Assembly (NCBI GenBank): GCA_016946835.1
Contig: JACVTC010000001.1
Span: forward strand, 3,052,501 to 3,116,500
Reading direction: 5' to 3'
Source of the DNA: Neocallimastix lanati (nom. inval.)
Taxonomy: Eukaryota; Neocallimastigomycota; Neocallimastigomycetes; Neocallimastigales; Neocallimastigaceae
Length of the DNA stretch: 64,000 nt
Shown: positions 24,956 through 34,989 of the stretch, in pieces
How positions within the stretch are numbered: the first letter of the stretch is position 1
Layout of the letters: each line of letters opens with the position of its first letter
Notes under the pieces: model-generated
The model's input: only the letters and a program-made list of their open reading frames with translations
Told to the model about the DNA's origin: nothing
Database searches by the model: none
Position numbers and translations under genes: made by a program

Positions 24956-25364
24956 TAATATAATACTATTATTATAATATACAAAACATAATGTATTAAT
25001 ATAAAAAATTAAAATATATGAAATATGGAATAATTTAAATATTTTATTTATATTTATTTATATATTTATGAATAATTTCAATTTAAAATATGACCTACTA
25101 TTAATAATTTAATAAATAATATAAATAGAATAAAATAAATAGAATAAAATAAATAGAATACAATATATTATCTTTTTTTTTTTTTTTTTTTAAAAAAAAT
25201 TTATATAAATCTGGAGTATTAACAAATATTAATATTGTTCCATATGTCAATTTTTTTAATTTTTTATATTCAAAATAATAATTATAATAATAATATATGA
25301 GCTATATATAAAATAAATAAAAATAAATGAATAAAATAAATAGAATAATTCCGATTTATGTTTT

Positions 25365-25405
25365 TGGAAGTGTATTCTCTTCCAAAAAAAAAAAAAAAAA
25401 ATAAA
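25365..25405 (+). mobile_element. Minimal LINE 3' tail (solo tail) with poly-A
   Basis: TTGGAAGTGTATTCTCTTCC followed by a poly-A run matches, base for base, the 3' terminus of the LINE copy ending at 37179 on the other strand. There the same 20-mer precedes CTGTCTA and poly-A. Only about 25 bp is shared, so this is either an extremely 5'-truncated insertion or a shared terminal motif. Confidence 0.5.
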
Positions 25406-26295
25406 AAAAAATTCCTGATTTATAACAGAAATTAATTAAAATTTTTTTTATTAAAAAAAAGGAAGACAATATATTGTATTGTATTCTATTTATTTTATTA
25501 TTTATTTTATTTATTTATTTTCATTTATTTTGTATATAGGCCATATATATTATTAGTATTATTTGAATGTACTTTTATATATTATATATAATTATTCCAG
25601 TTTATATTTCTATCAAGTTTTATTGACTTCACAATAATTTTTCAATTTTGGATGATGACAATAAAGAATAATCTGGGGCAGTTAAAAACTTAGAATAAAG
25701 GTTTCAATGATATCTTCTCTAATAATATCTTTTAGGTCATAAAAATGAAATAATGAAATAATTCTAATTTATTAAACATTATTTTTTGAGAAAAAGGTTC
25801 AATGAATAGATATAATCAAATTTTTATTTAATTATTAATAGTGGGTTATATTTTAAATTGAAATTATACATATGTATAATAAATATAAATAAAATATAAG
25901 ATTAAGATAAAAGAGGTCAATAATAATAAATAATAAAATTTTATTTTGTTTTATTTTATTTTATTGTTTTTTATAACATTGCAATATCTATAAAAAAATG
26001 ATATTCTATTGAAATGAGTATGCTATTAAATAATATATATATGATAATTAAAAATATGTATAAATATATATATAAATATATATATATATAAAATATTTTT
26101 TTTGATTATGTTAAAGTATATTTTAATATATAATATAATATATGTGTTGGTTTATTAAATTTTATTGGTTGATAATGTTAATTATTGTGTATTGAAAATA
26201 ATATAGTTAATAATAAAATTATAATTGATTAATAAATATTTTAATAAATTAAAATTAAATTTAAAATAAACTTTATTCCATAACATATAATAAGA

Positions 26296-26334
<39 letters not shown>

Positions 26335-26351
26335 ACAAACAAACAAACAAA

Positions 26352-26390
<39 letters not shown>

Positions 26391-26395
26391 ATATA
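26296..26395. repeat. (AAAT)n/(AAAC)n microsatellite
   Basis: About 100 bp of AAAT units with a short internal AAAC block (26334-26352), then (AT)n. The minus-strand ORF over it is an artefact. Confidence 0.95.
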
Positions 26396-26449
26396 TATAT
26401 ATATACATACATATATATATATAAGCATATCTTTTCTACTTTTTTAAAA

Positions 26450-26604
26450 TATACATATTTTATATTTCAATTGTGAAAGAGAAACTAATTATTTTAATAA
26501 TTTAAAATCTTTTATAAATAAAAATATATATACATATATTTCATTTGTGAAAGAGAAGTTAATTATTTTAATTATTTAAATTATTTTATAAATAAAAATA
26601 TATA
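26450..26604. repeat. 74-bp direct duplication just upstream of the 473-aa gene
   Basis: Two adjacent units share ATATACATAT, TTTCA-TTGTGAAAGAGAA, TTAATTATTTTAAT and TTTTATAAATAAAAATATAT. The GTGAAAGAGAA cores lie at 26473 and 26547. The second unit ends about 35 bp before the ATG, so the duplication covers the likely promoter or 5' UTR. The least AT-rich part, GTGAAAGAGAA, is the natural candidate for a protein-binding site, but that is inference. Confidence 0.8.
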
Positions 26605-26638
26605 TTTATAATAATAAAAATAAATAAGTAAAAGAAAA

Positions 26639-28060
26639 ATGGAGTTTAATGAAGTACTTCATTTAATACCAAATTTATTTAATGAAATAAATAGAATAAA
26701 TAAATTATATGAATGCCTTAATTCTTTATTAAGGTTTTATGGTTTAAATTACCAAAATTTTAATATAGATTGTAATAATCTAAATTTTGATAATTTATCA
26801 CATGAAATTGAAGCTTATTTTGAAATCCCGAAATTTAGAAGTAATGGTGAACGTACTTTTAATAATTATTTAGAAGTATTTCCTGAATTACATGATATTC
26901 TTATAACAAATGACATTCCAAGGGAAACTTTGAATCCTCAAAGTTTAATAAAGAAATTGCCGTATAAGGAAATAAAAAACAGTAACAGCAGAGAAATACA
27001 TATAAACATTCAAAATAATAATGGAAATACTGAAGATGTGTATTTATTAGGTATAGGAATATTTAATAGTAATACTGAGAATATATATGATTTAAAGGAG
27101 TGCCTTGAAAATTTTATATCCGATGGAAGTTTGGATGATTTAATAAGATTTTCTACTTTTGATCCAATTGATATAATTAATGGCCATGCAAATATCACTC
27201 TAAATACAGGTTGTAATGGATTTTGGATATATCATATCGTTCAAAATAATGGTGGAATATTAAGTGAACCTTTCATGCTTATTACATATAGACAATTTTT
27301 AAAACGTATTGAAAGTTCTTATATGAAAAAGAATGTGTTCTATGTGATGAAGGGAATGGAAAGTCTTTTTTCATATTATTTCTATTCAATGTTTCATACG
27401 AATAATAAAGCAAATAAATATGAAATTAGAAATATATTTCATTTTAAAATCCTTTTTTTTAATGAAAATAATGATAATGAAAGAATCATTAGAAGAAATG
27501 ATGCACCTGTTAACGATAGAGAACATAGAATATTACTAAATAACTTGGTAGCTTTAAATCCTCCTATGGAAATTATTATAGACGTACTAAAAAATCAAAA
27601 CGGTTATCATAATGTCAAAAGTAGAGTGAGCGTTTTAAAAGATCAATTACTAATAGATAAAAATTCCCTTGTGATAAATCTTATAAAAAATTTTGATTTT
27701 TGTAATATAGACAAAAGTTCTATAAATATTTTAATAAATCAACGAGTAATAAATTTAAATTCAACAGTTAATGATTTATTAAATATCTATAATAATTTAA
27801 ATAACTTAGAATCAGAAGGTAATTTAAGACAAGAAATTAGAAACATTTTAAATAATATAGATATATTAAATAAAAAGAGTAATGTGAAACTTAAGACAAT
27901 AAAGTTAGAAGCATTATGTGAAATGATATTATTTCATATTTACTATAAACAAATATCCAATATGGATGATATTCTTCAAAAGCAAATACTAATTGAAATA
28001 TTACTAGATTCGTTTTCTCAATCACTTAGGAATAGAATATTCGAGCTAGATTATTGGTAA
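26639..28060 (+). CDS. Orphan 473-aa Asn/Ile/Leu-rich protein, function unknown
   Basis: A clean single-exon frame starts with an ATG in good context (GAAAAATGG at 26634-26642) and ends at TAA 28058-28060. It stands out from the flanks by ordinary codon usage and a mixed hydrophobic/charged pattern. The protein starts with a helical region (MEFNEVLHLIPNLFNEINR). An alpha/beta-looking central part runs from about residue 110 to 290 (segments VYLLGIGIFNSNTENIY and NGFWIYHIVQNNGGILSEPF). A helical C-terminal half follows (INILINQRVINLNSTVNDLL, IRNILNNIDILNKK). No signal peptide, membrane helix, zinc-binding cluster or catalytic motif is visible, and I recognise no family. A 74-bp direct duplication lies directly upstream. 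It could be a lineage-specific cytoplasmic protein or a gene carried by an unrecognised mobile element. No terminal repeats were found around it. Confidence 0.9.
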   Translation: MEFNEVLHLIPNLFNEINRINKLYECLNSLLRFYGLNYQNFNIDCNNLNFDNLSHEIEAYFEIPKFRSNGERTFNNYLEVFPELHDILITNDIPRETLNPQSLIKKLPYKEIKNSNSREIHINIQNNNGNTEDVYLLGIGIFNSNTENIYDLKECLENFISDGSLDDLIRFSTFDPIDIINGHANITLNTGCNGFWIYHIVQNNGGILSEPFMLITYRQFLKRIESSYMKKNVFYVMKGMESLFSYYFYSMFHTNNKANKYEIRNIFHFKILFFNENNDNERIIRRNDAPVNDREHRILLNNLVALNPPMEIIIDVLKNQNGYHNVKSRVSVLKDQLLIDKNSLVINLIKNFDFCNIDKSSINILINQRVINLNSTVNDLLNIYNNLNNLESEGNLRQEIRNILNNIDILNKKSNVKLKTIKLEALCEMILFHIYYKQISNMDDILQKQILIEILLDSFSQSLRNRIFELDYW

Positions 28061-29063
28061 GTTATGAATAATTTAATATTTAAATTAAATTTAATCATAA
28101 TTATTTCTTTATTTTTATTTATTTTAAATTTAAATAAACTTAAAAATGAAAAAATCTAATAAAATATATTTATTGATATATATATATATATATATATAAA
28201 TTAAAAAGGATACACGTCTTAATATGAGGAATTCCTGGTAAAATATAATTTTTTAATATAAAATATTCAATATGAAAAAATGATATGAATACTCATAATT
28301 TAAAATTCAAATCGAGATATTTTATATTAAAATTTTATATTAATAGTAAGACGTAAAATAATTAAAAAGAAGTTAATTTATTATTACTAAACGAAGATAA
28401 TTATTATATGAGAATGATTATTATCATTTTTGAATAATTTTTGTCTACTTCAGTTCTATAAATAAATCAACTTTTTTATTTTTTTAACTAGTCATGTTCT
28501 TATAGTATTAAGCTTATAAACTTATTAATGCAATATTTATGCAATATTTAGAATATAACAAAATAATTATGAAAAGAAAGTTAATATATTATAAAAATCA
28601 ATACAATGGCTATTAAATATTATTTATAAAATAATAAATTAGTATAAAACAACATATTATTATTTATATTAAATAGATAGATTTTAATATATTTATAAAT
28701 ATATATATATTTTTTTTAAATTTTTATTATTAAAAAAATGGATTTTAATATATGTTTAAAAATATGTATTTTTTTATTTTTTTATTTTTTTATTTTTTTC
28801 ATACTAATTCATGTTAATAAAAAAAATTTCTTTTATTTAAAAAAGAACTTATAAAATAAATAAATTAATTAATAATTATTAAATAAAGCTGTGAAATATA
28901 TATTCATTTTTTAATTTACTAAGAAAGGGAATATTTAACATATATAATAAATATAATAATTTAGTAAAAAAAAAAAAAAAATGTAATTTAATAATTTAAT
29001 AATGAATAAATTATTGACCTATTATTTTAAGTAAAGCAATAAAAAATATACTCAACTTTTTTT

Positions 29064-29104
<41 letters not shown>

Positions 29105-29541
29105 TATATATATATTAATGTTATAATAATGTATCTATATATTTTTGTTTAACTTTTCTATAAAGAAATGTTTATATTTTATTTTGTTTTTCATATAAAA
29201 AATGGTGTAATTTTATTTAATTTTATAACTCATTAAAACACTCAATTGTAAATTTGATTCCTTGGTACGAAGAAATAGTTCACTGACATTAAAATATTTT
29301 TTAATATTTATATTTATATAACTAATTTTGAAAAAAAAAAAAAAGAAATTTTTGGAAAACTTGGAATATTTGTATATTATTATTATTATTATTATTTTAT
29401 TTTTATTTTTTTTTCTTTATTCATTATTTATTATTTATTATTTATTATTTTTTTCAAGGATAATTTAGGCTTATTATATATTTAATTTTTATTAAAAAAA
29501 AAAAAAAAAATTCAAACTTCTATATAATTATATATATATAT

Positions 29542-29577
<36 letters not shown>

Positions 29578-29884
29578 CTATATTTTATTTTAATATATAT
29601 ATATAGATTATATACTATATATATATATTTATATTTTTATATTTTTATCTTCAATATTTAATTCCCGGTAGTTGATCTTTCCTTTCTTTATAATAAGTTG
29701 GAAAATTTCGCCTATTAGGGGAATTAACTCACAATGTAAAATTAATTCCTTAGTATAAGGTAATTATTTATTTGTATTTTTTTTTTTTTTTATAGCCGAA
29801 ATTATTGCGAGCTTTAATCTTTATTTATTTATTCTTATATAAAATACATGAATACTTTTAATTTTTATAAAAAATAAAAAAAAA
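28061..29884. other. Gene-free AT-rich spacer before the LINE cluster
   Basis: No gene. It contains long T-runs (29058-29100, 29547-29575), (AT)n tracts and two loosely similar less-AT stretches at about 29225-29285 and 29660-29760 (shared word order AATTGTAAA-TTGATTCCTTGGTA / AATGTAAAATTAATTCCTTAGTA). These could be relics of another repeat, but they are too short to classify. Confidence 0.6.
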
Positions 29885-30032
29885 CATAGAATTAATAAAA
29901 TAAATAAATATTATTTGTCCAATTTGAACATAATAATAAATGAAATAGTAACGTGAAATTAAAAAATAATAATCAAAAATAAGTGTATAAATAAATTCAG
30001 AAAAAAGTTCATAGGCAACGAACCTCATCTCC

Positions 30033-31364
30033 TTATGGATTAGAGTTTGAGTTGACTATCTGAAAGAAATTATGGTCTTCTCCTTCAGAGGCATTGGCCC
30101 TACTAGCCTGTCTTACTGCATTTTCAGCGTTGACGCTCCTGGTTAGTTTGCGCTTATACTTTCGGAATAGTAACCCTTGCCGAGTACTAGCCCGAGTCAT
30201 AATTTCTGTTAAGAGAGCCGCAGATCGCACCAAGAATGGCGTTTTTGAATAATCACCAGAAATGATTTGGTTCTTAAACAAAATATTCCATTCCTTTTTA
30301 TAATTTAAATCTATTATATCTGCATTCCTTCCACCAAGAAGAAAGTTATATAATCGGTACCACGTCACATAAATATTTACACACTCATTATTCAGAAAAT
30401 TACTTAAATTACCACGATTTTCACCAATTGAACTATTCACTAAATTAGAAGTAACGATATTATAATTTTCACTATCACTAATATTAGTATTTCTATTTTC
30501 ACTATCACTATTTCTACTATTATTAACAATATTATTTCTATTGTTAATATTATTAATATTATATGCTTCGTTACTATTATCAGAATCAGAAATATGTTCT
30601 ATATTATTCATATCTGTGATAACAGTGTCTACATTACTATCAGATATTGGACAATACTTAGAAATAATATAAAATATTTTATAAAGAATTTCAATATCCT
30701 TAAAATATTTCATTCGAAATTCACGGAAAAGATAGCATTTAGAAAACCAATGTTCCAATCGAAAATTACTATTTTTTCTATAACAACAAGGACACCTTTC
30801 AGGACAGTCTTCTTCAATCATTTTGGCGGCTTTGGCAACACGAGCATCGAATTTATATCCACATCTGGCACGAAGTACCCATCGGAAGCCAATGCTAAAT
30901 TCAGGATATTTATAATTTTAGCTTAAGATACTCTCTAGTTTTCTCAAAATTATTATTTTTATATAAGCCTTAGCTTTGATTGATTTTCCTGCCATATCTC
31001 TATCCCAGTAAAAAAGTTTAAAATAGCTTTTTTTTTTTGATGGAAATTTATCTAATTTGTCAGCTAAAATTTTACCTTCTTTATCCCATGCATGACGTCT
31101 ACAACGAGAAATATCTCTAAGTAAATCAGAGATAATACATTTCGAGTTTTTCCATTTTTTAAAACACCTTACCTGAGCAATCGCGCATTTTGCCGAAAGA
31201 GGAGGAACGTTAAGTTCTTTAGAAACACAATAAAGGGAAGTAAAGCTATTCCCTTTAGAAAATCCTTCAATCCAGTTTAATCCTAAATTAACTAATGTCA
31301 GTGTATTTCTTCGTTCTATCTTTGTTAGATCCAAGTAGAGGTGCATAATATGAAACTTGTCCAA
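30033..31364 (-). pseudogene. LINE copy B: C-terminal region with Cys/His cluster
   Basis: Two frames (31364-30918 and 30821-30033) joined by a frameshift near 30900. The first contains NVPPLSAKCAIAQVRCFKKW and a WDKEGK block shared with copies C, D and E. The second contains CPERCPCC followed by EHWFSKC, a C-x3-C-x2-C-H-x3-C type cluster placed where LINEs usually carry a C-terminal zinc knuckle. An Asn/Ser spacer, NFLLGGRN, PFLVRSAALL and TRSVNAENAVRQASRAN follow. The LLGG and SVN/D motifs are conserved between subfamilies. I know no function for them. Confidence 0.85.
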
Positions 31365-31860
31365 TTACTATAGCGGAAAATAACATTCTTTTATAAGGGA
31401 TAGGAATATGAGGGTTCTTAAGAAATCCTTTTATGGAATAAAGTGTATTTCTAACTTTATTATTTATTCTCTGTATGATCGGTTTCAATTCTAAATCATT
31501 TGAAAATGGTACACCTAAGTAGGTGTAGCAATTCGTTTTAGGTAACTCTTGACTTGAAAGATAGAAGGTAGGATTACTATTATAAAGAAAACTAGAAAAT
31601 TCCCCTCGTACTACTAGACTGGCACATTTATTGATACTAAATTGCATTTCATTATTTCTAGCCCATTTACTAGAAAACTTTAACAATTTCTTAAGTTGGG
31701 ATCTTGTTGGAGCACATAACACAATGTCATCTGCAAAAAGACCTCCACAACAACGTTTATCACCAATAGAGATGACATATTTATTACAATTATTAAAAAT
31801 ATCATTAATGAACAAGTTAAACAAAATTGGAATCATTTGCAGAAACATAACGCTTAATTT
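31288..31860 (-). pseudogene. LINE copy B: reverse transcriptase core (5' half deleted)
   Basis: ILFNLFINDI followed by CCGGLFADDIVLCAPT (FADD at about 31725-31738) is the RT palm with its catalytic Asp pair. Then come SINKCASLVV, YTYLGVPFSNDL and the thumb-like IPIPYKRMLFSAIVIGQVSY. The fingers and the first catalytic Asp region are missing: the linker from the endonuclease (about 31870-32090, KYKQIKRYVSAN-like) runs straight into ILFNLFINDI with no RGVRQGCPLSP block, which copy D retains. So there is an internal deletion. Confidence 0.85.
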
Positions 31861-32099
31861 GTTTATATTTAATATGCTTAACCTTTTGAAGACAATAAAT
31901 TTTTCGTGACATTCTAAACATTGCTTTCCTGATTTCTGTTGAAGATGTAATCGATAAATCCTTAGCTATGGAATTGGTAGTATTAATGAACTTTTCAATA
32001 ACACAATCTATTGAAAGTTCTTCATTTTCTATTTCTTCACTAAGAATTTCAAATTTATTGTGACGACATATTTCTTTCTTTTGTTCAAGACATTAATAC

Positions 32100-32740
32100 C
32101 TATCCCATCTTACAAATTTTTTTTGGTAACAAAAATGATTCATCTGTGTGGTAATTTTCTTACAATAAATCATGAGAGGTTTATGATCAGGTACAGAAGG
32201 ATAATCATCAAAATAAGCACTTGATATTTTAACCAGCATACTTGAATTGACTAACGCGTGATCAATATCAGATGAATAACTACCTCTTGTCCATGAAATT
32301 GGTGAACCATTAATCGGAAGAATAAACCAGTTATCAAGGTTACTATTGGATAATTTATCTTGTAAATCAGAGGTACTCATGTTAAAGTCTCCAAGAAGAA
32401 TAGATGGATGATTAGTGTGATTCTGAAGCCATGTGAAAACTTCTGAAAATGCATATCGGACTTGTAATGAGTTTAGTGGGAATAAAGACATTACCAACAG
32501 AACACTTAGAATGATTCCAGAGACTATAAGTTGTTAAAGAAACAAGATAAGTATAGGAATTATCTTCAAGTACTGCTTGACATGAGACATGATAACCAAG
32601 ATATAAACCTCTGCAACCTGGAATAGTAGGATCCATTCTTTTCAGGAAATATTTATAGTTGGGAAGTGTTACTTTACATGGATTTCTAGCATCAAAGGTA
32701 CCATTACCTGTTTCCTGAAAACATATAAATAATGGTTTAA
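32100..32740 (-). pseudogene. LINE copy B: apurinic-like endonuclease domain (frameshifted)
   Basis: Exonuclease-endonuclease-phosphatase motifs are readable across two frames. ICFQETGN (about 32710-32735) carries the catalytic Glu. IPGCRGLYLGYHVSC lies at about 32585-32625, LLGDFNMS at about 32370-32395 (Asp/Asn motif), and SVPDHKPL at about 32175-32200 (the terminal SDH-type His motif). In LINEs this domain nicks the target DNA to prime reverse transcription. A frameshift between the N- and C-terminal halves (about 32470-32500) inactivates it. Confidence 0.85.
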
Positions 32741-33038
32741 ATATTGTGTTGAAGTATACTCAATACTATCTCTTTTCACAAAATTCCATCAGTTGGTATT
32801 CTAACTAAGACAAAAAGAAAACTTTCCTGTGTTAGAATGTGAAAATGGATTTTGAGAATTAAGATTAGGAATATTGGGAGCAATTAGTTCATGATTGCCA
32901 TTATTAGCATTTACTAAATTTGTTGAACTGAGGTTTACTGTGTTAATATCATTGGATGTGTTAATAGATATTAAATTTTGTTTTAAATGCCGAAAAGAAA
33001 CCTTATGATTCCAATTGGAACATCTACTATATGAAATT

Positions 33039-33308
33039 TTAACACCTGATAGTGCTTTTTTTAAATACTTTTTTAAATTTTTTGAGGTTGAAATTTGGAG
33101 TGTATACTTTTATCCTGAAGAAGCTATAATTGAAATTGGTAATTCTTTTTACTGACAAAATATTAACATTGAATTTTTTGCATTTAGAATGAATAAATTC
33201 CTTCATTTTAGCATTAGTCCATGAGTGTATACCACGAATAAAAATCAATCCTGTGTTGTCAATAGATGTTCCATAGCAGCGAGAACCCCGGTGAAATATC
33301 TTTTCCAT
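33039..33308 (-). pseudogene. LINE copy B: N-terminal domain
   Basis: The frame starts at ATG 33308 (MEKIFHRGSRCYGTSIDNTG) and reads to 33039. The short pattern (LIFIRGIHSWTNAKMKEFI, then INFNYSFFRIKVYTP-like residues) alternates beta and helix like an RRM-type nucleic-acid binding fold, a common N-terminal domain of LINE proteins; that assignment is inference. A frameshift near 33040 leads into an Asn/Ser-rich linker (about 32800-33000) that joins it to the endonuclease. Confidence 0.65.
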
Positions 33309-33330
33309 AATGAACTAAAAAAACTACAAT

Positions 33331-33658
33331 TTAAAAAAATGAAACAATGAAGACTAAAATACTAAAAACTAAGAAATATAGATAAAAATATATATATATA
33401 TAAATAAATAAATATAATTAAAAAAAAAATATAAATAAAAAAAAAATAATAAAATAATAATAAAAATATGAAGATCCTATCTTCGTGGAGTAATTGATTA
33501 AGTTTAAATAAAATGAACAACTAAAGAATTTTGTAGTAATGAATAATATCTTTTTTCCTGTTATTTAAGTAATGAATAAACTCTTTTTTTTTTTTTTTTT
33601 TTTTTCTATTATGTATTTTCTGTTAACTTTTGAGTTTCTGAAATTCTATTCGATTTGT
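33331..33658. other. Short non-coding spacer at the 5' end of LINE copy B
   Basis: AT-rich with a T-run at 33583-33605. It could include the 5' UTR of copy B or its insertion flank. Nothing else is recognisable. Confidence 0.5.
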
Positions 33659-34065
33659 TAGTGGTGAAAGACTATAAAAATATTCCTATCAATTAAATAA
33701 TGTCTCAAACACAAGCTTTGGAGTGAATCAATCTCCTACATTTCCATTTTACAATAGCTATATGAAAGTATAAATAATACTATAGAAAAATACATATACA
33801 AAATAATGCTAAAGTAAAAAATACAATAGATTCATTACAATGATAATATGTAGAAACTACATGATATTATTAATTATACAATTCCAATGTCACTACATAT
33901 CCAGTTTAAAACAATATAAAACATCAAGTTCACTTTCTACAGTCTTCCAGTATTCCAGATTTCTCTCTTCGTACTAGAAGCCACTTTAGAAAGGATAACC
34001 ATCGATTATCATCAGAATCACAGAAAGCTGTAATTAGTACACCTGATATAGATTATTCCTTTTCC
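33659..34065 (-). repeat. ~400-bp direct repeat, unit 1 (LINE endonuclease fragment plus flank)
   Basis: Nearly identical to 34192-34589, with a few substitutions and about 10 bp of indels. Shared blocks include AAACACAAGCTTTGGAGTGA, ATAATATGTAGAAACTACAT, GTTCACTTTCTACA and GGATAACCATCGATTATCAT. The homology stops abruptly after TATTCCTTTTCC, where unit 1 continues CATCAACCTTCCATGG and unit 2 continues into endonuclease coding sequence. Confidence 0.9.
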
Positions 34066-34191
34066 ATCAACCTTCCATGGACCTGGAAAAACAGTCCACA
34101 TCATTGGGGGCTTTAAGATGTTAAAAATTTTCTGTTGAATAATCATAAATTAGCTAAAAGTATATTTAAAAAGAAAAAATATTAGTAGAGA

Positions 34192-34589
34192 AAGACTATA
34201 AAAATATTCCTATCAATTAAATAATATCTTAAACACAAGCTTTGGAGTGAATCAATCTCCTACATTTCCATTTTACAATAGCTATATGAAAGTATAAATA
34301 ATGCTATAAAAAAATACATATACAAAATAATGCTAAAGTAAAAAATACAATAGATTCATTACAATGATAATATGTAGAAACTACATGATATTATTAATTA
34401 TACAACTCCAATGTTACAACAGATCCAGTTTAAAACAATATAAAACATCAAGTTCACTTTCTACAATCTTCCAGCATTCCAGTTTTCTCTCTTCGTACTA
34501 GAAGACACTTTAGAAAGGATAACCATCGATTATCATCAGAATCATAGAAAGCTGTAATTAGTACGCCTGATATAGATTATTCCTTTTCC
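34192..34589 (-). repeat. ~400-bp direct repeat, unit 2
   Basis: Partner of 33659-34065 in the same orientation, offset about 530 bp. In the minus frame its upstream end reads on from the endonuclease fragment (TNYSFL-FYDSDDNRWLSFL), so the duplicated segment contains the C-terminal part of a truncated LINE endonuclease plus non-coding sequence. Confidence 0.9.
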
Positions 34590-34850
34590 AAAGGGATCAT
34601 GAGAAAATGAACAAGAACGATGTACACTTATACTAAGACCTCTCATACCGGGTATATTTGGATCAGCTTTTCGTAAAATTGTATTATAGTGACAAAGAAA
34701 TGGGTAATTATTTGAATGTACATTAAGGTATTGGCTATTACCGACCTCTTGCAAGCAAATACAGATGGGTTTAAAAATTTCATTAAAGTATCTAAAAACA
34801 CTAAAAAGATAAAATCCAAGATGAGAAAAAAAAAAAAAAAAAAAAAAAAA
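34540..34850 (-). pseudogene. LINE endonuclease N-terminal fragment (copy G)
   Basis: Minus-strand reading gives PICICLQEVGNSQYL, NTILRKADPNIPGMRGLSI and VHRSCSF, which align with FQETGN, FLKRMDPTIPGCRGLYLG and YHVSCQ of copy B. The catalytic QE motif is preserved. The fragment has no RT after it and is cut upstream by an A-run near 34830. Confidence 0.8.
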
Positions 34851-34989
34851 GAATTTTTTTTTTTCTTTTTTAACGGCAGCAAACTTGTTTCATCTTTATT
34901 AATTAAATATCCGATAAAATGCATGTAATAAAATAATAAAAAAAAAAGGATAAAAAAATAAACAAAAAATAAAACACAAAATAAAATAA

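Larger units (their letters stand above)
24170..26449. other. Gene-free AT-rich region with small retroelement traces
   Basis: No supportable gene. It contains A/T homopolymers, a possible LTR boundary at 24925-24950 and a LINE 3'-tail remnant at 25365-25405 (both listed), and moderately complex stretches at 24560-24930 and 25620-25760 that may be decayed mobile DNA but carry no motif I can name. The minus frame 24634-24984 is Ile/Phe/Tyr-rich and not convincing. Confidence 0.6.
29885..33330 (-). mobile_element. Nearly full-length but degraded LINE (non-LTR retrotransposon), copy B
   Basis: One continuous element on the minus strand, read 33308 to 30033 through several frames: N-terminal domain, apurinic-type endonuclease, reverse transcriptase core, long C-terminal region with a Cys/His cluster, then a ~150-bp 3' UTR. 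Together with four other copies in this window it defines the structure of the family: one long ORF, EN upstream of RT, no RNase H seen, poly-A type 3' end. Frameshifts (for example near 32460, 31300 and 30920) and a deletion in the RT make it defective. The 3' end is near 29885, where homology with copy A (18571) ends. No target-site duplication could be fixed in the AT-rich flanks. I cannot assign the clade without a tree. Confidence 0.9.

Noticed and set aside
24634-24984. Minus-strand frame with KYYYVFID as a copia integrase fragment
   Set aside because: Only one short resemblance in an Ile/Tyr/Phe-rich frame; it lacks the HHCC and further catalytic positions and is on the strand opposite to the nearby polypurine-like tract.
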